From an uncultured Bacteroidales bacterium (lineage in GTDB: Bacteria; Bacteroidota; Bacteroidia; Bacteroidales; P3): DNA of 34,369 nucleotides. The notes beneath the pieces are model-generated. The model made no database searches. It saw nothing but the letters and a program-made list of their open reading frames with translations, and was not told where the DNA came from. The stretch spans positions 1 to 34,369 of the forward strand of contig CALCUN010000206.1 of assembly GCA_937906975.1 (NCBI GenBank), in the 5' to 3' direction. Within the stretch, counting starts at the first letter, position 1. Each line of letters opens with the position of its first letter. Below are positions 22,287-31,682 of the stretch, piece after piece. The position numbers were made by a program, and so were the translations under genes.

Positions 22287-25172
22287 CTATTGTTCAATTA
22301 TGATTTCGTCAATAAACAACCAAGATTTCTCGCCTGCTGAAAGGTGCCACTTTGGATTTACTCCAAGATTATAGGCTTTTACTTTTATGTAGCGTGCAGA
22401 AAAACCTTTGTTTGTAAAGAAGGCTTTTGTAATGCTTCCTTCTGTTTTTTGATCTACATCATTTTTCACCGTTTCTAAAAGAGTGAAATTAACACCATCA
22501 TCAGATATGTAATATTCTACGTGAGTTGGCATGAAAATCCAGCTTTTTTGATCTTGAATGAAGTTGCCTCCAACTTTTTTTACGGATTGTTTTTTTCCTA
22601 AATCGACAATTGCTTCAAGATCTTCGCCCCAGTATCCTTGCCAACAGCCAAGTTTCCAATTATCACTACCTCTTTTTAAATCAATTAGCGCATTGTCGCC
22701 AGAGGCTGTGTATTGTGAATTGACATCTGTTAGAACCTTTACGCTTCTTCCTGCAGGTATTTTGTAAAGTTTACATTCTATTTCTTGGGATTTGCCTTTG
22801 TTTTGAGCGTATGCTGTAATTGTTACGCTTTCTTTTAATTTCAATTTGCCTTTTCCTACAAAAGTGTAGTTCTTTCCATTAGATAAAGAAACGTATATTG
22901 TGTCTTTTGGGTTGTAGGCTTTGAAATTTACTTCTAATTTTTTAGTAAATGTTCCTGTGCCTTCGTATGAAATGTATGGAGTTGTGCAAAAATATTCGTT
23001 TTCTATCTTGCTATATGGTCTGTCTTCTTTTGCAGTTGCGAAGTCTTTGACTGCTTTATCGCTCATTGTGAATTGAAGTTTTCCTCCATTCTTTATGTCC
23101 TCATAATTAATGAAAGATTTGTTGTAGTCTTTACCATTTAGTTTTATTGCTTTAACGTATGGTGTGTTTTCTGCATTTGGTGCCTCTATTATTAAGTCTT
23201 TGCCATTTTCTAAGTGCATTGTGATTTTTTCAAACAAAGGAGAAGCAAATACATATTGATTATCCACAGGGCAAACAGGATAAAATCCCATTGCACTCAT
23301 AACATACCAAGCTGACATTTGACCAACATCATCGTTTCCACATATTCCATCAGGTTTAGAGGTGTATAGAGTTGTTAGGATTTGTCTTACCAATTCTTGT
23401 GTTTTGTATGCTTGACCTGCGTAGGCGTAAAGATATGCTGTGTGTTGGCTTGGCTCGTTTCCGTGGCAGTATTGACCGATTAATCCTGTAACATCGGCTT
23501 GGTCTCTACCTGTTGTTTTTTCGTTTGTAAAGAAACAAGAATCTAATTTTTCGCAAAACTTAGCGTCTCCTCCCATCATTTCAATCAAACCGTTTACATC
23601 GCCAGGAGTATAAAAAGTATAATGCCAACCATTTCCCTCAGTATAGTTTTGATCTATTTGAGTAGGATTGAAATTAGGCATAAAACGACCGTTTTCTTTT
23701 GGTTGGATAAATGTGTTGTTTGGATTGAAAAGATTTTTGTAGTATTGCGCCTTTGTAATCATTGAATTGTAAACATCTTTCTTGTTTTGCAATTGAGCAA
23801 TCTTAGCAACGCAATACATATTGTAAGCATATTCAACAGTTTTTGATACGCTTTCGTGTTCTTTGTCTGAAGAAATGAAACCGTTTTCAAGGAAATAATC
23901 AAATCCGAACTTCTTTTTGTCCATTGAACCTAACATTGATTCTAAGGTTAAGTCTTTATCGTGAATTATTCCTTTTGTATAAAGGTCTGCCATCATACTT
24001 ATTCCGTGCATTCCTATCATACAATAAGTTTCAAACGAAGCAAGCTCCCACATTGGTAAGAATCCGCTTTGTTTATATATGTCTAATGAAGTTTTTGCAA
24101 AGTCTAAACTTCTTTCTCTATCAATTAGCGCAAGCAAAGGGTGAAGTGTACGATATGTATCCCACAAAGAAAATACTGTGTAACGATTATAATTATCTGT
24201 TGTATAGATTTTGTTATCCATTCCTCTGTATTTTCCATCTACGTCTGAGTAAAGATTTGGTGCAACCATACAGTGATACAACGCAGTATAGAAAGTAATG
24301 GTTTTTTCCTTGTCTTTGCTTTCAATCTCTATTTTTCCGAGTTCTTTATTCCAAAGTTGCTCTGCATTTTTCTTTGCATCTTCAAAAGATTTGAAAGTCT
24401 CAGCATGTAAATTATTTATAGCACCGCTCTCATCAACAGAAGAAATTGCAACAATAGCCTCTATTGAATTGTTTTCTTCGCTATCTGAATTTCCAAAATC
24501 AAGGAATAATCTCTTGCTTTGCTCATCGAATTTGCTATTTGCTATTTCGCAGTTGAATTGTGCAGCAAAATAAATTCTCTGATCCGTATTCCAAGCCTCA
24601 GAACGTCTATATCCTATAACAGTGTTTTGATTCACTATTTTATAGCTCATATCCAAAAGCTTATCTCTATGCTTAAAGTCAATTACTATTGCTTTTTTCT
24701 TTCCGTTTTTAGGGAAAGTGTATTTGTGATAGCCAGCTCGCTCCGATGCAGTAAGCTCTGAAATAATTTTATCTTCATTATATGCTTCTACTCTATAATA
24801 TCCTGCGTGTGCATATTCGTTTTTGTGAGAGAAATTCAAGAAAAACTCCTTGCTTTCTGCATTTTTCATAGTAGGAGTAAAAAGAAAATCTCCATAATCC
24901 GAACAACCAGTACCAGAAAGGTGAGTATGAGAAAAACCATATATAGTATTATCAGAATAATGATAAGCACTACAACCGTCCCAGCCGTCAAGACGCGTGT
25001 CAGGTGAGAGTTGCACCATTCCAAAAGGGGCTATTGCACCTGGATATGTGTGTCCGTGAAAATCAGTTCCCACAAGAGGATTAACCAATTTATAATATTG
25101 CTTTTCGTTGTTTTGAGATGTTGCGGTAAAAACCAACAAACATAAACTGAGTGTTAAAAATATCTTTTTCAT
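22287..25172 (-). CDS. GH92 family alpha-mannosidase with C-terminal F5/8 (discoidin-like) domain
   Basis: This ~961-residue exported glycoside hydrolase of family GH92 comprises calcium-dependent exo-alpha-mannosidases that trim mannan or N-glycan arms. It has a signal peptide (MKKIFLTLSLCLLVF... cleavage near SQ). The N-terminal beta-sandwich domain begins VNPLVGTDFHGHTYPGAIAP, and the (alpha/alpha)6 domain contains FSLWDTYRTLHPLLAL. The signature GNEPSQHTAYLYAYAGQ lies near residue 569 and CGNDDVGQMSAWYVMSAMGF near 610. A chitobiase-like strand domain follows, then a discoidin-like module from about 820, possibly for carbohydrate binding. ATG at 25172 overlaps the GH2 stop as ATGA; an ATG two codons earlier (25178) is the alternative. 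No T9SS tail is seen, so it is probably periplasmic. Confidence 0.93.
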   Translation of the reverse strand: MKKIFLTLSLCLLVFTATSQNNEKQYYKLVNPLVGTDFHGHTYPGAIAPFGMVQLSPDTRLDGWDGCSAYHYSDNTIYGFSHTHLSGTGCSDYGDFLFTPTMKNAESKEFFLNFSHKNEYAHAGYYRVEAYNEDKIISELTASERAGYHKYTFPKNGKKKAIVIDFKHRDKLLDMSYKIVNQNTVIGYRRSEAWNTDQRIYFAAQFNCEIANSKFDEQSKRLFLDFGNSDSEENNSIEAIVAISSVDESGAINNLHAETFKSFEDAKKNAEQLWNKELGKIEIESKDKEKTITFYTALYHCMVAPNLYSDVDGKYRGMDNKIYTTDNYNRYTVFSLWDTYRTLHPLLALIDRERSLDFAKTSLDIYKQSGFLPMWELASFETYCMIGMHGISMMADLYTKGIIHDKDLTLESMLGSMDKKKFGFDYFLENGFISSDKEHESVSKTVEYAYNMYCVAKIAQLQNKKDVYNSMITKAQYYKNLFNPNNTFIQPKENGRFMPNFNPTQIDQNYTEGNGWHYTFYTPGDVNGLIEMMGGDAKFCEKLDSCFFTNEKTTGRDQADVTGLIGQYCHGNEPSQHTAYLYAYAGQAYKTQELVRQILTTLYTSKPDGICGNDDVGQMSAWYVMSAMGFYPVCPVDNQYVFASPLFEKITMHLENGKDLIIEAPNAENTPYVKAIKLNGKDYNKSFINYEDIKNGGKLQFTMSDKAVKDFATAKEDRPYSKIENEYFCTTPYISYEGTGTFTKKLEVNFKAYNPKDTIYVSLSNGKNYTFVGKGKLKLKESVTITAYAQNKGKSQEIECKLYKIPAGRSVKVLTDVNSQYTASGDNALIDLKRGSDNWKLGCWQGYWGEDLEAIVDLGKKQSVKKVGGNFIQDQKSWIFMPTHVEYYISDDGVNFTLLETVKNDVDQKTEGSITKAFFTNKGFSARYIKVKAYNLGVNPKWHLSAGEKSWLFIDEIIIEQ

Positions 25173-27448
25173 TCGCATTTTAAATTTTTCGGATAATCAA
25201 AATATACTGTCTTGTTTATAATAACGTTATTTTTATCTTTATCTAAATAATTTCCCTCTATTGTTATTTTATGTGTTTGTGGACTAAATTCCTTTATATC
25301 TTTCTTTGCAATAGAGAAAACAATGTTACTGCTCATTTGAGCTATTGAATAATTTTTTAGAGAAGAAGAATAACTTTCATTGTTTTTGTAATCTATTATT
25401 TTAACCCTTAGATTCACTTTTTCATCTTCCCAAGAAGAATTTATAATGTAAACAAATACACTATCACTGCTTGAATATTTATCAACGCTTACCACAATTG
25501 GAGCAAAGGACTGCTGAATTGTGTGATAAACATCTTTCTTTAAATAATCCACATCAATACAACTCCAACCAATTGCAGGATATGGCTCATTTAATTGCCA
25601 AGTTAAACTTCCCATACAATAAGGCATTGCTCTCAAATGCGCTTCTATTCCGATTGAAAAAGCGTCTGAGGCAACCAAATACGTCTTTTCTATGTAGTCT
25701 TCATTAGGTTTGTATCCCTCATAGCGTTCTAAAATTCTGTTTTCTATAAGTTCAAAACCTCTATTGTGCTTTTGGTGAATAGCAAATCCAGGATTTTCTT
25801 TCGTATATGGTAGAGTGTAGTATTTTTTTACCGTTTTCATATTAGGAGCAGACTGAAAACCATACTCACTCATAAAGCGAGGCACTTTTCTTGTATAGGT
25901 TTCAAACGTAGAATCGCCCCACCAAACTCCCCAATAATGACAATCGCCCTCTGTAAGGCTTTCTTTTCTTCCCCAACCATTAAGAGGAGAGGAGTGAGTA
26001 TAGGCAGCTTTTGGCGAATACGTTTTTACAATTTCTGGAAGAAGAGTTTTAAATAATTTATTGTAATTTTCCACTGCCAAGGCTGTATCTTTAACTTCTT
26101 TGTCCCAAGACCAGTTTCCCCAGCCTTCCCAAATTTCGTTGTTTCCACACCAAATAGCAAGCGAAGCATGAGAAGAAATTCTCAAAACATTCTCTCTCGC
26201 TTCCAACTCTACTTCTCTAAGAAATTCTTCCGAAGCAGGATACAACGCACACGCAAAAGGAAAATCTTGCCAAATCAAAATACCATTTTCATCGCAGGCT
26301 TCATACATTTTTTCATCAACATAATATCCACCGCCCCACACTCTTAGCATATTCATATTACATTCTCTAACCAAATCAATATGCTTTGCCATTCCTTCAT
26401 ATCTTTCCTTGTGCATTGCCGAAGGAACAAGATTTGCACCTTTGGCAAAAATCTTCTTTCCATTAACAACAAAACAAAACTCACTGCCATACTTGTCTTT
26501 CTCTTGAGAAAGTTCTATTGTTCTTACGCCAAAGCGAGTTTTCACACTATCTATAATCTTGTTATCTCCTACATATAAATATATAGTAGCATCATAAAGA
26601 TTTGGCTTGCCATATCCGTTTGGATACCAAATCAAAGGCTTTTTGATTTCAAAGTTTAAACGATGCAAGTTACCAGCATTTTTACTTATCTTACCCAAAT
26701 CCTTTACAACTTCTTTACCATTGTTTGTTTTATAGGCTATTTTGATTTTATAATCCTCATCTTTAAGAAACTCACTCTTTAAAGTAAGCGACATATTAGC
26801 CTTTTTCTTTGATAAAACCTCTGTTTGCACAGAAGCAAATCTCAAATATTCTTTCTTATCCTCAAAGCTCAATTTCACAGGTATTGAAATCTCTCCCGCA
26901 AGTTGGCGAGGAGCCCAATCCCAACCGAATTGGAAAGCAGCCTTTCTAAAAATGGCTCTTTTTTCTGAATGTAATATATTGAAATCATCGCTATTTACAT
27001 TTTGCCACTTTTGAAAAATTGGCTCAATTCTTACAACCAATTCATTTTTTCCCTCTTTCAAGAAATCTTTTACATCAAAACAGTAGGAGCGAAAGGCATT
27101 TTGAGTTTTTGCAACTTGTTTTCCGTTAAGCAATATAGTAGCGTAGGTGTCTATGTATTTGAAATGAAGTCTGATTACTTCTTTTTTCAACAATGCTTTT
27201 TCAACATTGAAATTCAAAATATAGGTTAAATGACAAGTATCTAAGAAAGAATAATGCGATTCGTTATCTGCAAAAAACATATTCTCATTATTCTTTTCCG
27301 CAAGCAAGTCATAAATATTTGTTTTACCATCTTTGATTTGCAAACTATCGCTATTGCAAACCAACACCCCTTTATTGATTTCTATTTCTTGACTATATGC
27401 AAAAACAGAAAACAAAACAAAGAGAGTTAAACCAATAAATTTTTTCAT
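25169..27448 (-). CDS. GH2 family beta-mannosidase
   Basis: This 759-residue exported glycosidase has a signal peptide at about 1-19 (ending FAYSQ). The GH2 sugar-binding sandwich is at about 60-195 (LRFASV after RKAAFQFGWDWAPRQ, the beta-mannosidase-type FGWDWAPR). An immunoglobulin-like sandwich and a TIM barrel follow. The acid/base is Glu438 in IWCGNNEIWEGWG and the nucleophile is Glu528 in FMSEYGFQS. FGWDWAPR and the WGGGYYVDEKMYEACDENGI segment favour beta-mannosidase over beta-galactosidase. It would remove the beta-linked mannose of N-glycan cores or beta-mannan fragments. It starts 6 bases after the ROK gene and overlaps the GH92 gene, forming a mannoside-processing pair. Confidence 0.92.
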   Translation of the reverse strand: MKKFIGLTLFVLFSVFAYSQEIEINKGVLVCNSDSLQIKDGKTNIYDLLAEKNNENMFFADNESHYSFLDTCHLTYILNFNVEKALLKKEVIRLHFKYIDTYATILLNGKQVAKTQNAFRSYCFDVKDFLKEGKNELVVRIEPIFQKWQNVNSDDFNILHSEKRAIFRKAAFQFGWDWAPRQLAGEISIPVKLSFEDKKEYLRFASVQTEVLSKKKANMSLTLKSEFLKDEDYKIKIAYKTNNGKEVVKDLGKISKNAGNLHRLNFEIKKPLIWYPNGYGKPNLYDATIYLYVGDNKIIDSVKTRFGVRTIELSQEKDKYGSEFCFVVNGKKIFAKGANLVPSAMHKERYEGMAKHIDLVRECNMNMLRVWGGGYYVDEKMYEACDENGILIWQDFPFACALYPASEEFLREVELEARENVLRISSHASLAIWCGNNEIWEGWGNWSWDKEVKDTALAVENYNKLFKTLLPEIVKTYSPKAAYTHSSPLNGWGRKESLTEGDCHYWGVWWGDSTFETYTRKVPRFMSEYGFQSAPNMKTVKKYYTLPYTKENPGFAIHQKHNRGFELIENRILERYEGYKPNEDYIEKTYLVASDAFSIGIEAHLRAMPYCMGSLTWQLNEPYPAIGWSCIDVDYLKKDVYHTIQQSFAPIVVSVDKYSSSDSVFVYIINSSWEDEKVNLRVKIIDYKNNESYSSSLKNYSIAQMSSNIVFSIAKKDIKEFSPQTHKITIEGNYLDKDKNNVIINKTVYFDYPKNLKCE

Positions 27449-27454
27449 TTTTCC

Positions 27455-28411
27455 TTAAAATGTTAATGCTGCTGCACCTAAAATTGCAGAATTGTTTTCT
27501 TTCAAAGCCGAAAGCTCAACTTCTATTTTGTTTCTAAATACAGGATAAAGATTTTCTTCAAAATATTTTTTGAATGGCACTAAAAGCAAATCTCCTGCTT
27601 TGCTTAATCCTCCCGAGAAAATGACTTTCTTTGGAGAGGTAACAGCTGCCGCATTTGCAACGCCTATTGCAAGCATTTGAGCTGTAATATCCACACATTC
27701 AAGTGCGATTTCATCACCCTTTCTTGCAGCCTCGCAAATTGTTTGTCCGTCAATTTCTTCTTCTTTTAACGCTCTTAATAAAGAATCTTTTTGACTTGTC
27801 TTTAAAAGTTCAAGAGCCGAAAGTCTAATTCCTGTTGCAGAAGAATAGGTTTCAAGACAACCCTTTCTACCACAGCCACATTCTCTGCCGTTTCTTTCAA
27901 CTACTGTGTGTCCTACCTCACCTGCAAATCCATCGTGGCCATATATCATTTTACCATTAGAAACTATTGCACTGCCAACGCCTGTGCCAAGAGTAATCAT
28001 AATGAAATCATCTACGCCTCTTGCATTTCCATAAATCATTTCGCCCATTCCTGCGGCGTTTGCGTCATTTGTTATTGTAACTCTAAGATTCCAGCCCTCA
28101 TTCAAAAGCAACATTTCCAACATATTCTTAATTGGAATTATTCCCTTAAAAGGAAGATTTGGTGCAAGCTCAATTGAGCCTTTGTAAAAGTTACCATTTG
28201 GAGCTCCAATGCCAATTCCCAAAATGTTTTCTTGCTCAGGGCAATGTGATATAATATCTTTTATATTGCTTACAAGCTCAGTCAAATAGTTTTCTAAAAC
28301 AGGAAACTCTTTTGTTTTAAATTCTTTTCTGTAAACTATCTCTGCGTTTTCTGTTACTAAGCCTAAGCAAGTGTTTGTACCACCTATGTCTATTCCTATT
28401 GAGTATTTCAT
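27455..28411 (-). CDS. ROK-family sugar kinase (glucokinase-like)
   Basis: This 318-residue cytoplasmic kinase has the phosphate-binding loop GIDIGGTNT (6-14), catalytic Asp116 in TNDANAAG and GTGVGSAIV. The ROK zinc site uses His168 with Cys178, Cys180 and Cys185 in GRECGCGRKGCLE. It phosphorylates a hexose; the neighbouring mannosidases make mannose or glucose plausible (inference). A longer open frame extends upstream into dapB, but ATG at 28411, starting MKYSIGIDIGG, is the family-typical start, 8 bases after the dapB stop. There is no helix-turn-helix domain, so it is an enzyme and not a ROK repressor. Confidence 0.9.
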   Translation of the reverse strand: MKYSIGIDIGGTNTCLGLVTENAEIVYRKEFKTKEFPVLENYLTELVSNIKDIISHCPEQENILGIGIGAPNGNFYKGSIELAPNLPFKGIIPIKNMLEMLLLNEGWNLRVTITNDANAAGMGEMIYGNARGVDDFIMITLGTGVGSAIVSNGKMIYGHDGFAGEVGHTVVERNGRECGCGRKGCLETYSSATGIRLSALELLKTSQKDSLLRALKEEEIDGQTICEAARKGDEIALECVDITAQMLAIGVANAAAVTSPKKVIFSGGLSKAGDLLLVPFKKYFEENLYPVFRNKIEVELSALKENNSAILGAAALTF

Positions 28412-28419
28412 TTTCTTTC

Positions 28420-29109
28420 TTATAAATTTATAAAATCTTTCATTGTAAACACGCCTTGTTTTCCAACAAGCCAATGAGCAGCCATCACAGCTCCTAAGGC
28501 AAAACCTTTTCTGCTGTGAGCAGCGTGCGTTATTTCTATCTCATCTACCTGAGAAAAATAGTTGATTGAGTGAGTTCCGCAAACCTCACCCTCTCTTATT
28601 GATTCTATTTTAAGGTCTTGCTTTTCTATTGTGTGGTTTTGCACCAACGTATTTGCAAGACTGATTGCTGTTCCCGAAGGAGCGTCCAATTTATGTATGT
28701 GATGAATTTCTTTAATCGAAGGAGTGTAATCGTTAAAGTCTTTCATCAAATTTGCCAAATACGCATTCAATTTATCAAAAAGGAAAACTCCTATTGAAAA
28801 ATTAGAAGCCCAAAATATTGTTTTATTGTTTTGTTTTGCTTTTTCTGTGATTTCTTCCAATTTGTCGTACCAACCTGTTGTCCCAACTACAATTGGAATA
28901 TTTCTTTCCCATGCTTTTTCTATGTTGTCTAAAACTTTGCTTGGAATTGAAAAGTCTATGGCTACTACTTCTTTGCAAGAGGAATTTTTGTCAAATCTCT
29001 GCCAATCCGAATCTGTGTCTATGATTCCTATGATAGTATCGCCTTTGCTCAAAGCAATTTCCTCTATCATTTTTCCCATTTTTCCGTAGCCTATTATAAG
29101 GATATTCAT
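28420..29109 (-). CDS. dapB: 4-hydroxy-tetrahydrodipicolinate reductase
   Basis: This 229-residue cytoplasmic enzyme makes tetrahydrodipicolinate on the route to diaminopimelate and lysine. The nucleotide-binding loop is GYGKMG (7-12). The active-site signature is EIHHIHKLDAPSGTA (134-148), with the proton donor His136/137 and Lys140. VVGTTGW is also present. It is shorter than the ~270-residue Escherichia coli enzyme but close to Bacteroidota homologues. It is first in the run that continues with sugar-processing genes. A consensus -7 element on the minus strand (TATCTTTG, 29136-29129) lies about 20 bases upstream of the ATG. Confidence 0.93.
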   Translation of the reverse strand: MNILIIGYGKMGKMIEEIALSKGDTIIGIIDTDSDWQRFDKNSSCKEVVAIDFSIPSKVLDNIEKAWERNIPIVVGTTGWYDKLEEITEKAKQNNKTIFWASNFSIGVFLFDKLNAYLANLMKDFNDYTPSIKEIHHIHKLDAPSGTAISLANTLVQNHTIEKQDLKIESIREGEVCGTHSINYFSQVDEIEITHAAHSRKGFALGAVMAAHWLVGKQGVFTMKDFINL

Positions 29110-29128
29110 CTCTAAAACATTTTTTTTA

Positions 29129-29166
29129 CAAAGATAATAATTGTTTGTTTAAAAATACTATTTTTG
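29129..29166. promoter_or_regulatory. Divergent -7-like elements between dapB and the YeiH-family gene
   Basis: TATCTTTG on the minus strand (29136-29129) faces dapB and TATTTTTG on the plus strand (29159-29166) faces the transporter gene. Both fit TAnnTTTG. Neither has a TTTG at the usual 19-21 base distance, so only the -7 elements are supported. Confidence 0.5.
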
Positions 29167-29179
29167 CAAAAAAAAGAAA

Positions 29180-30088
29180 ATGAAATATTTGTATTTTATA
29201 GTAGCAATTTTGTGTTTTTTCCCATTTGTTTCGGCTCCCATGGCCTTGTTTTGTGGGATAGTTTTCTCTCTATTGAAAATAGAAAAGCCCTTCCAATTCA
29301 AAAAATATAGTTCTCCACTTTTACAGTACTCTGTTGTGCTAATGGGATTTGGCATGAATTTGCAACAAGTCATAGAAGTATCTTCAAAGGGCATTGTTTT
29401 GACAGCCTGCTCTGTGCTTTTGGTTTTTCTTTTAGGCGTATTGCTTGGCAAAATCTTTAAGGTAGATAAGAATACTTCTTTTTTAATTTCTTCAGGTACT
29501 GCAATTTGTGGTGGAAGTGCCATTGCGGCAGTTTCTCCTATTGTTGGGGCAAAGGATAGTCAAATATCCTTTTCTTTAACCGTTGTTTTTGTTTTAAATG
29601 CCATTGCTTTATTTATATTTCCTTACATAGGGGAATATTTTAATATGAGTCAAGAAGATTTTGGCTATTGGTCTGCAATCGCAATCCACGATACCTCTTC
29701 GGTTGTTGGAGCCTCAGCAGCATACGGCAAAGAAGCCTTGCAGGTAGCCACCACAGTAAAACTTGCAAGAACGCTTTGGATAATTCCTCTTTCGTTTTTG
29801 GTGATGTTTCTCAATAGAAAAGAGAATCAAGGCAAGGGAAAAATCAAAATTCCTTGGTTTATTCTCTACTTTATCATAGCAATACTTATTGCAGGCTTTA
29901 TCTCTGTTTTGCAACCTGCTTACAGCGTGCTTTCTTACATAGGAAAACGCGGAATGGTTTTAGCCTTGTTTATGATAGGTAACGGATTTAATCTCTCGGA
30001 GCTTAAAAAAGTAGGAATAAAACCCTTTATATTAGGCCTTGTTTTGTGGGTAATAATCTCGGTTTCGACCTTCTTATTTTTTTCCTAA
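29180..30088 (+). CDS. YeiH/UPF0324 family membrane transporter (putative sulfate exporter)
   Basis: This 302-residue inner-membrane protein has about nine or ten hydrophobic segments. Family motifs include LLQYSVVLMGFGMNL (about 47-61), SSGTAICGGSAIAAVSPIVG (about 106-125) and IHDTSSVVGASAAYG near 168-182. The family is annotated as putative sulfate exporters; other anions such as sulfite or taurine-derived products are possible, and the substrate here is not known. It is divergent from dapB. Its last codons and stop lie at the edge of a dispersed repeat: the C-terminal TFLFFS is followed directly by the repeat's CCTAAGAGA core, so the C-terminus may have been changed by repeat insertion. 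Confidence 0.85.
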   Translation: MKYLYFIVAILCFFPFVSAPMALFCGIVFSLLKIEKPFQFKKYSSPLLQYSVVLMGFGMNLQQVIEVSSKGIVLTACSVLLVFLLGVLLGKIFKVDKNTSFLISSGTAICGGSAIAAVSPIVGAKDSQISFSLTVVFVLNAIALFIFPYIGEYFNMSQEDFGYWSAIAIHDTSSVVGASAAYGKEALQVATTVKLARTLWIIPLSFLVMFLNRKENQGKGKIKIPWFILYFIIAILIAGFISVLQPAYSVLSYIGKRGMVLALFMIGNGFNLSELKKVGIKPFILGLVLWVIISVSTFLFFS

Positions 30089-30155
30089 GAGATAGAAAAA
30101 TAAATCAAAGAAAAAAAATTTTTTTCCTAAGAGAAAATTTTTTAATCCTAAGAAA
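30073..30155 (+). repeat. Dispersed A/T-rich repeat, intergenic copy
   Basis: Three CCTAAGA cores lie near 30084, 30126 and 30147, around AAATAAATCAAAGAAAA and an A-run/T-run palindrome (30110-30125). The segment aligns over about 65 bases with the reverse strand of 11475-11555 inside the ABC permease gene, and shares the CCTAAGAGA stem core with the hairpins at 19437-19563. The remainder of the gap to 30212 holds no recognised promoter. The open frame through it is repeat-derived and not counted as a gene. Confidence 0.65.
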
Positions 30156-30212
30156 AAATATTAAGCAATTTAAGTCGTTTAAAATTAATGAAAAACAAAT
30201 AAAAAAAAAGAT

Positions 30213-31667
30213 ATGGCAAACAATAACGTTTTAGAAAACTTAGAACCAAAAAGTCTCTTTAAATTTTTCGGAGAGATACTTTCAATTCCACGTCCTTCAA
30301 AACATGAAGAGAAAATGACTCAATACCTAATTGATTGGGCGAAAGAAAGAAATTTAGACTATGAAAGCGATGAAATAGGCAATGTAATCATTCGCAAAGG
30401 TGCAACAAAAGGAAAAGAAAACTCACCTTGGGTTTGCTTACAATCGCACATAGATATGGTATGTGAAAAGAATAGCGACAAAGATTTTGATTTTGAAAAA
30501 GATGCTATTGTTCCAAAAATAGAAGGCGAGTGGTTAAAGGCAGATGGCACAACACTTGGAGCAGATGATGGCATAGGAGTTGCAACAGCCTTAGCAATAT
30601 TGGAGGCAAACGACATAGAGCACGGACCAATTGAGTGTTTATTTACAGTAGATGAAGAAACAGGACTTTCAGGTGCGGAAGCTCTTTCTCCAGAGGTGTT
30701 AAAGAGTAGAATACTTCTTAACCTTGACAGCGAAGATGAGGGAGAAATTTTCATAGGTTGTGCAGGTGGAATAGACACTGTTGCAAAACTACCTTTCGAT
30801 AAAGAAGAAACACCAGACGCCCCTGCATTTAAAATTATGGTAAAGGGACTTAAAGGTGGACACTCAGGAGATGATATTAACAAAGGCTTAGCTTGTGCAA
30901 ACAAATTATTGAACCGCATACTTTGGTCTTTGGATAAGGAAATGGATTTGCGTCTTGCTTGTTTTGATGGAGGAAATCTTCGTAACGCAATCGCAAGAGA
31001 GGCTTACGCAACCTTTGTAGTAGCAGAGCCTGATGTGGAATTAATGAAAGAGATTGTAGAAAAATTCACACAAGACTTAAAATATGAATTCAGAACAACA
31101 GAGCCTGATATGGAAATCACTCTAATGGAAGCTGAAAAACCTGCCTTTGTGGTAGATATGTTAAGTCAAGACAATTTATTGAATGTTTTGTATGCTTGTC
31201 CTCACGGAGTATTGGCAATGAGCAGAGAAATACCTGGATTTGTTGAAACCTCTACAAACTTAGCCTCAGTAAAAATGAAAGAAGACCTCTTTTTTATCAC
31301 AACATCTCAACGCTCTTCTGTAGAAAGCTCTAAATACGCAGCAGCATACAGAGTAGAAAGTTGTTTCTTACTTGCAGGAGCAGACGTAGAGCATGGAGAT
31401 GGTTATCCAGGTTGGGCACCAAATCCAGAAAGTAAGATTTTGAAAATAGCAGTTGATGCTTACAAAAAACTATTCAATAAAGAACCAATCGTAAGAGCGA
31501 TACATGCAGGATTAGAATGTGGATTGATTGGAGAAAAATACCCAGGAATGGATATGATTTCTTATGGTCCAACTCTTCGTGGCGTACACTCTCCTGATGA
31601 ACGTTTGGAAATAAAAACTGTTGAACTATATTGGAAACACACATTAGAGATTTTGAAAAACATTTAA
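30213..31667 (+). CDS. pepD: Aminoacyl-histidine dipeptidase (PepD, M20 family)
   Basis: This 484-residue cytoplasmic zinc dipeptidase cleaves Xaa-His and related dipeptides. The metal site is visible: His79 and Asp81 in QSHIDMVCEK, Asp118/Asp119 in GADDGIG, the catalytic Glu148 and ligand Glu149 in DEETGLSGAE, Asp172 in NLDSEDEG, and a late His in RGVHSPDERLEI. The lid domain with GGHSGDDINKG lies between. Length equals typical PepD. It is followed after 15 bases by a small membrane protein and then aminopeptidase P, which suggests a peptide-breakdown operon. It is preceded by the dispersed repeat and no clear promoter, so its transcription start is uncertain. Confidence 0.93.
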   Translation: MANNNVLENLEPKSLFKFFGEILSIPRPSKHEEKMTQYLIDWAKERNLDYESDEIGNVIIRKGATKGKENSPWVCLQSHIDMVCEKNSDKDFDFEKDAIVPKIEGEWLKADGTTLGADDGIGVATALAILEANDIEHGPIECLFTVDEETGLSGAEALSPEVLKSRILLNLDSEDEGEIFIGCAGGIDTVAKLPFDKEETPDAPAFKIMVKGLKGGHSGDDINKGLACANKLLNRILWSLDKEMDLRLACFDGGNLRNAIAREAYATFVVAEPDVELMKEIVEKFTQDLKYEFRTTEPDMEITLMEAEKPAFVVDMLSQDNLLNVLYACPHGVLAMSREIPGFVETSTNLASVKMKEDLFFITTSQRSSVESSKYAAAYRVESCFLLAGADVEHGDGYPGWAPNPESKILKIAVDAYKKLFNKEPIVRAIHAGLECGLIGEKYPGMDMISYGPTLRGVHSPDERLEIKTVELYWKHTLEILKNI

Positions 31668-31682
31668 TAGAAAGGAAAGATT

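Noticed and set aside
27455..28474. A longer ROK kinase with 21 extra N-terminal residues.
   Set aside because: The extension lies in the end of dapB in another frame and precedes the standard MKYSIGIDIGG start.
30046..30234. A 62-codon frame across the gap between the YeiH-family gene and pepD.
   Set aside because: It is composed of the 3' end of the transporter in another frame plus the dispersed repeat; its only meaning is as evidence of the shared repeat.
30359..30919. A 186-codon frame antisense to pepD.
   Set aside because: It is the complement of a well-conserved enzyme gene, with serine/proline-rich shadow composition and no recognisable domain.
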